Shown: one piece after another, positions 61,985-64,000 of the stretch
Position numbering within the stretch: the first letter of the stretch is position 1
Layout of the letters: each line of letters begins with the position of its first letter
NCBI GenBank assembly: GCA_964019135.1
Contig: OZ025265.1
Location: 1,054,001 to 1,118,000 of the forward strand
DNA: 64,000 nucleotides
From: Arenicola marina
Taxonomy: Eukaryota > Annelida > Polychaeta > Arenicolidae
Reading direction: 5' to 3'
Made by a program: the position numbers and the translations under genes
The notes under the pieces: model-generated
Told to the model about the DNA's origin: nothing
Databases searched by the model: none
What the model saw: only the letters and a program-made list of their open reading frames with translations

Positions 61985-63060
61985 TAGTTGTGATAATAGG
62001 CTTGGTGATACTGGTGGTTGTGATATCATTGGTGATACTGGTGGTTGTGATAATATCATTGGTGATACTGGTGGTTGTGATAATATCATTGGTGATACTG
62101 GTGGTTGTGATAATATCATTGGTGATACTGGTGGTTGTGATAATATGATTGGTGATACTGGTGGTTGTGATAATTCAATTGGTGATACTGATGGGTGTGA
62201 TAATATGATTGGTGATACTGGTGGTTGTGATAATGTAATTGGTGATACTGATGGGTGTGATAATATCATTGGCGATACTGGTGGTTGTGATAATAGGCTT
62301 GGTGATACTGGTGGTTGTGATAATATGGGCAATACTGGTGGTTGTGATAATAGGTTTGGTGATACTGGTGGTTGTGATATCATTGGCGATACTGGTGGTT
62401 GTGATAATAGGCTTGGTGATACTGGTGGTTGTGATAATGTAATTGGTGATACTGGTGGTTGTGATAATATCATGGGCGATACTGGTGGTTGTGATAATAG
62501 GTTTGGTGATACTGGTGGTTGTGATATCATTGGCGATACTGGTGGTTGTGATAATACCATTGGTGATACTGGTGGTTGTGATAATGTCATTGGTGATACT
62601 GGTGGGTGTGATAATATCATTGGTGATACTGGTGGGTGTGATAATATCATTGGTGATACTGGTGGTTGTGATAATATCATTGGTAATACTGGTGGTATTG
62701 ATAATAGGCTTGGTGATACTGGTGGTTGTGATAATGTAATTGGTGATACTGGTGGTTGTGATAATATCATGGGCGATACTGGTGGTTGTGATAATAGGCT
62801 TGGCGATACTGGTGGTTGTGATAATAGGCTTGGTGATACTGGTGGTTGTGATAATGTAATTGGTGATACTGGTGGTTGTGATAATATCATGGGCGATACT
62901 GGTGGTTGTGATAATAGGTTTGGTGATACTGGTGGTTGTGATATCATTGGCGATACTGGTGGTTGTGATAATACCATTGGTGATACTGGTGGTTGTGATA
63001 ATGTCATTGGTGATACTGGTGGGTGTGATAATATCATTGGTGATACTGGTGGGTGTGGTA
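61985..63060. repeat. 30-bp minisatellite
   Basis: About 36 units of ATTGGTGATACTGGTGGTTG with TGATAATATC. A block of about 420 bp recurs (62420-62580 resembles 62840-63000). It creates frames of up to 400 codons that are not taken as genes. From 63100 to 64000 the sequence is purine- and G-rich with nothing else visible. Confidence 0.94.
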
Positions 63061-64000
63061 CATGTCTCGGTCAGGGTAAACGATGGGGTAAACAATGGAT
63101 GAGAGAGGTAGAAAGGAGGAGGGAACAGCGAAGGGTGAAATGGAAATTAGAGGATGCTGTGAGAGGGAAAATACACAATGGACGACAGAGAGAGAGGGCT
63201 GGGGATAGGTGGGGTTGGGAGGGGTGGGGGGCGAGAAAGGGAGAGGAACAGCGGTTTGATGAAGCAATGAGCGAGGGAGGGGTACAGGCGGATGGAGAGA
63301 GTCAAAGGGTAGGGGGGGGGGGTAGAAAACAAAGGGTCGGAATCCTCAAAGGATAAATCCGGCGTTATCCACGGTGGTGGCGGGGTGTGGGGAGGGGGGA
63401 GGGAGGGCCATACGATGGGGTAGTGGGGGAGGGGGGGCCTACGGTGGGGAGGGGGTATGTGCCGGGGTGGGCGTGGCTGTTGATGTATCGTTTATATACT
63501 GGCCATGGTTTTCCGGACGGGGAAGTGAGGGGGGTGGGGATGAATGGCTGCGGGTGTTGGGTGGATGATAGTGGATGAATGAGGGAGAGAGAGCGAGAGT
63601 AGGGAGGGGTGGGAGGGGGGGGGGGTGCTGGCGAGATGATGGCGGGTTAGCACCCCCGAGGCTGGTAACTAACCACCGAGCTGCGGTGGGAAATAAGTAC
63701 CTTAAACCCCGGGTTTCCTGTAGGTGGCGCTGCGGTATTCCAGGAACAAAGGAAGGAGGGAGGGCTGGCGGGTTCCAGGCGACGTGCAATTCAGAGTGTG
63801 TGCGTGTCAGGAGCGGGGAGGGGGAGGGGGAGGGGTGGGAGGCGGAAGGGGGTCTACGGGGAACGGGTAGAGGAATGAGTGTCTGGCTGTAAATTGGATG
63901 GGGTATTTAGACGGTGCCCACGGGTTGGGGGAAGGGGGGTGGGTCGGGTCGGGGTCGGGGTAGGTGTGGGGGTGGGTGGGTGGGGAGACAGGGGAAGAGG

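Noticed and set aside
62145-63356. 403-codon frame with a GDTGGCDN-type ten-residue repeat
   Set aside because: It is a translation of a 30-bp minisatellite. The antisense is equally open (SQPPVSP), and there are no splice or family signals.

Overview
The window looks like nuclear DNA of an invertebrate deuterostome, most likely a lancelet (Branchiostoma-like). The genes are split into short exons with GT-AG introns and resemble vertebrate orthologues. Introns are filled with minisatellites, tRNA-derived SINEs and small inverted-repeat elements. The species is an inference. No bacterial, organellar or viral genes were seen. Two runs of exactly 200 N (36335-36534 and 60550-60749) are scaffold gaps of placeholder size.

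Left third (1-13 kb): a diverged prolyl 4-hydroxylase alpha-like gene lies on the minus strand. It starts with a signal peptide at 12766 and runs down to about 4.4 kb. I rebuilt it from splice sites, codon phase and family motifs. Its catalytic core looks degenerate, and one exon near the metal-binding motif was not found. Middle (13-36 kb): the last coding exon of a small single-pass membrane protein (16685-16850, minus); a complete five-exon LSM5 gene (26787-22109, minus) sharing a short promoter region with an unrecognised plus-strand gene (27116 onward); foldback and MITE elements; and 0.7 kb and 2.7 kb minisatellites. Between these genes I see no further convincing coding sequence.

Right part (36-64 kb): eleven consecutive exons of a TRIO/kalirin orthologue run on the minus strand from 56020 to 41032. 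They cover most of the SEC14 (CRAL-TRIO) domain and the first spectrin repeats, with matching phase at every junction. The preceding TRIO exon is at 35891-35965 on the plus strand, across the first gap. The contig between the two gaps is therefore probably inverted in the scaffold, or there is a real inversion breakpoint there.

The most unusual feature is that nearly every TRIO intron carries a tandem array that starts at or next to a splice junction, and several arrays contain the junction itself. About 28 copies of a 60-bp unit carry the 3' splice site plus the first 40 nt of the SEC14 exon. About 52 copies of a 28-bp unit carry the 5' splice site of a spectrin exon. Six or so copies of a ~46-bp unit carry another 3' splice site, and one exon end with its donor is duplicated. 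These arrays produce most of the long open frames in the window, which are not independent genes. The far right (57.7-64 kb) holds only low-complexity DNA, G/C-rich tracts and 23-bp and 30-bp arrays as far as I can tell.
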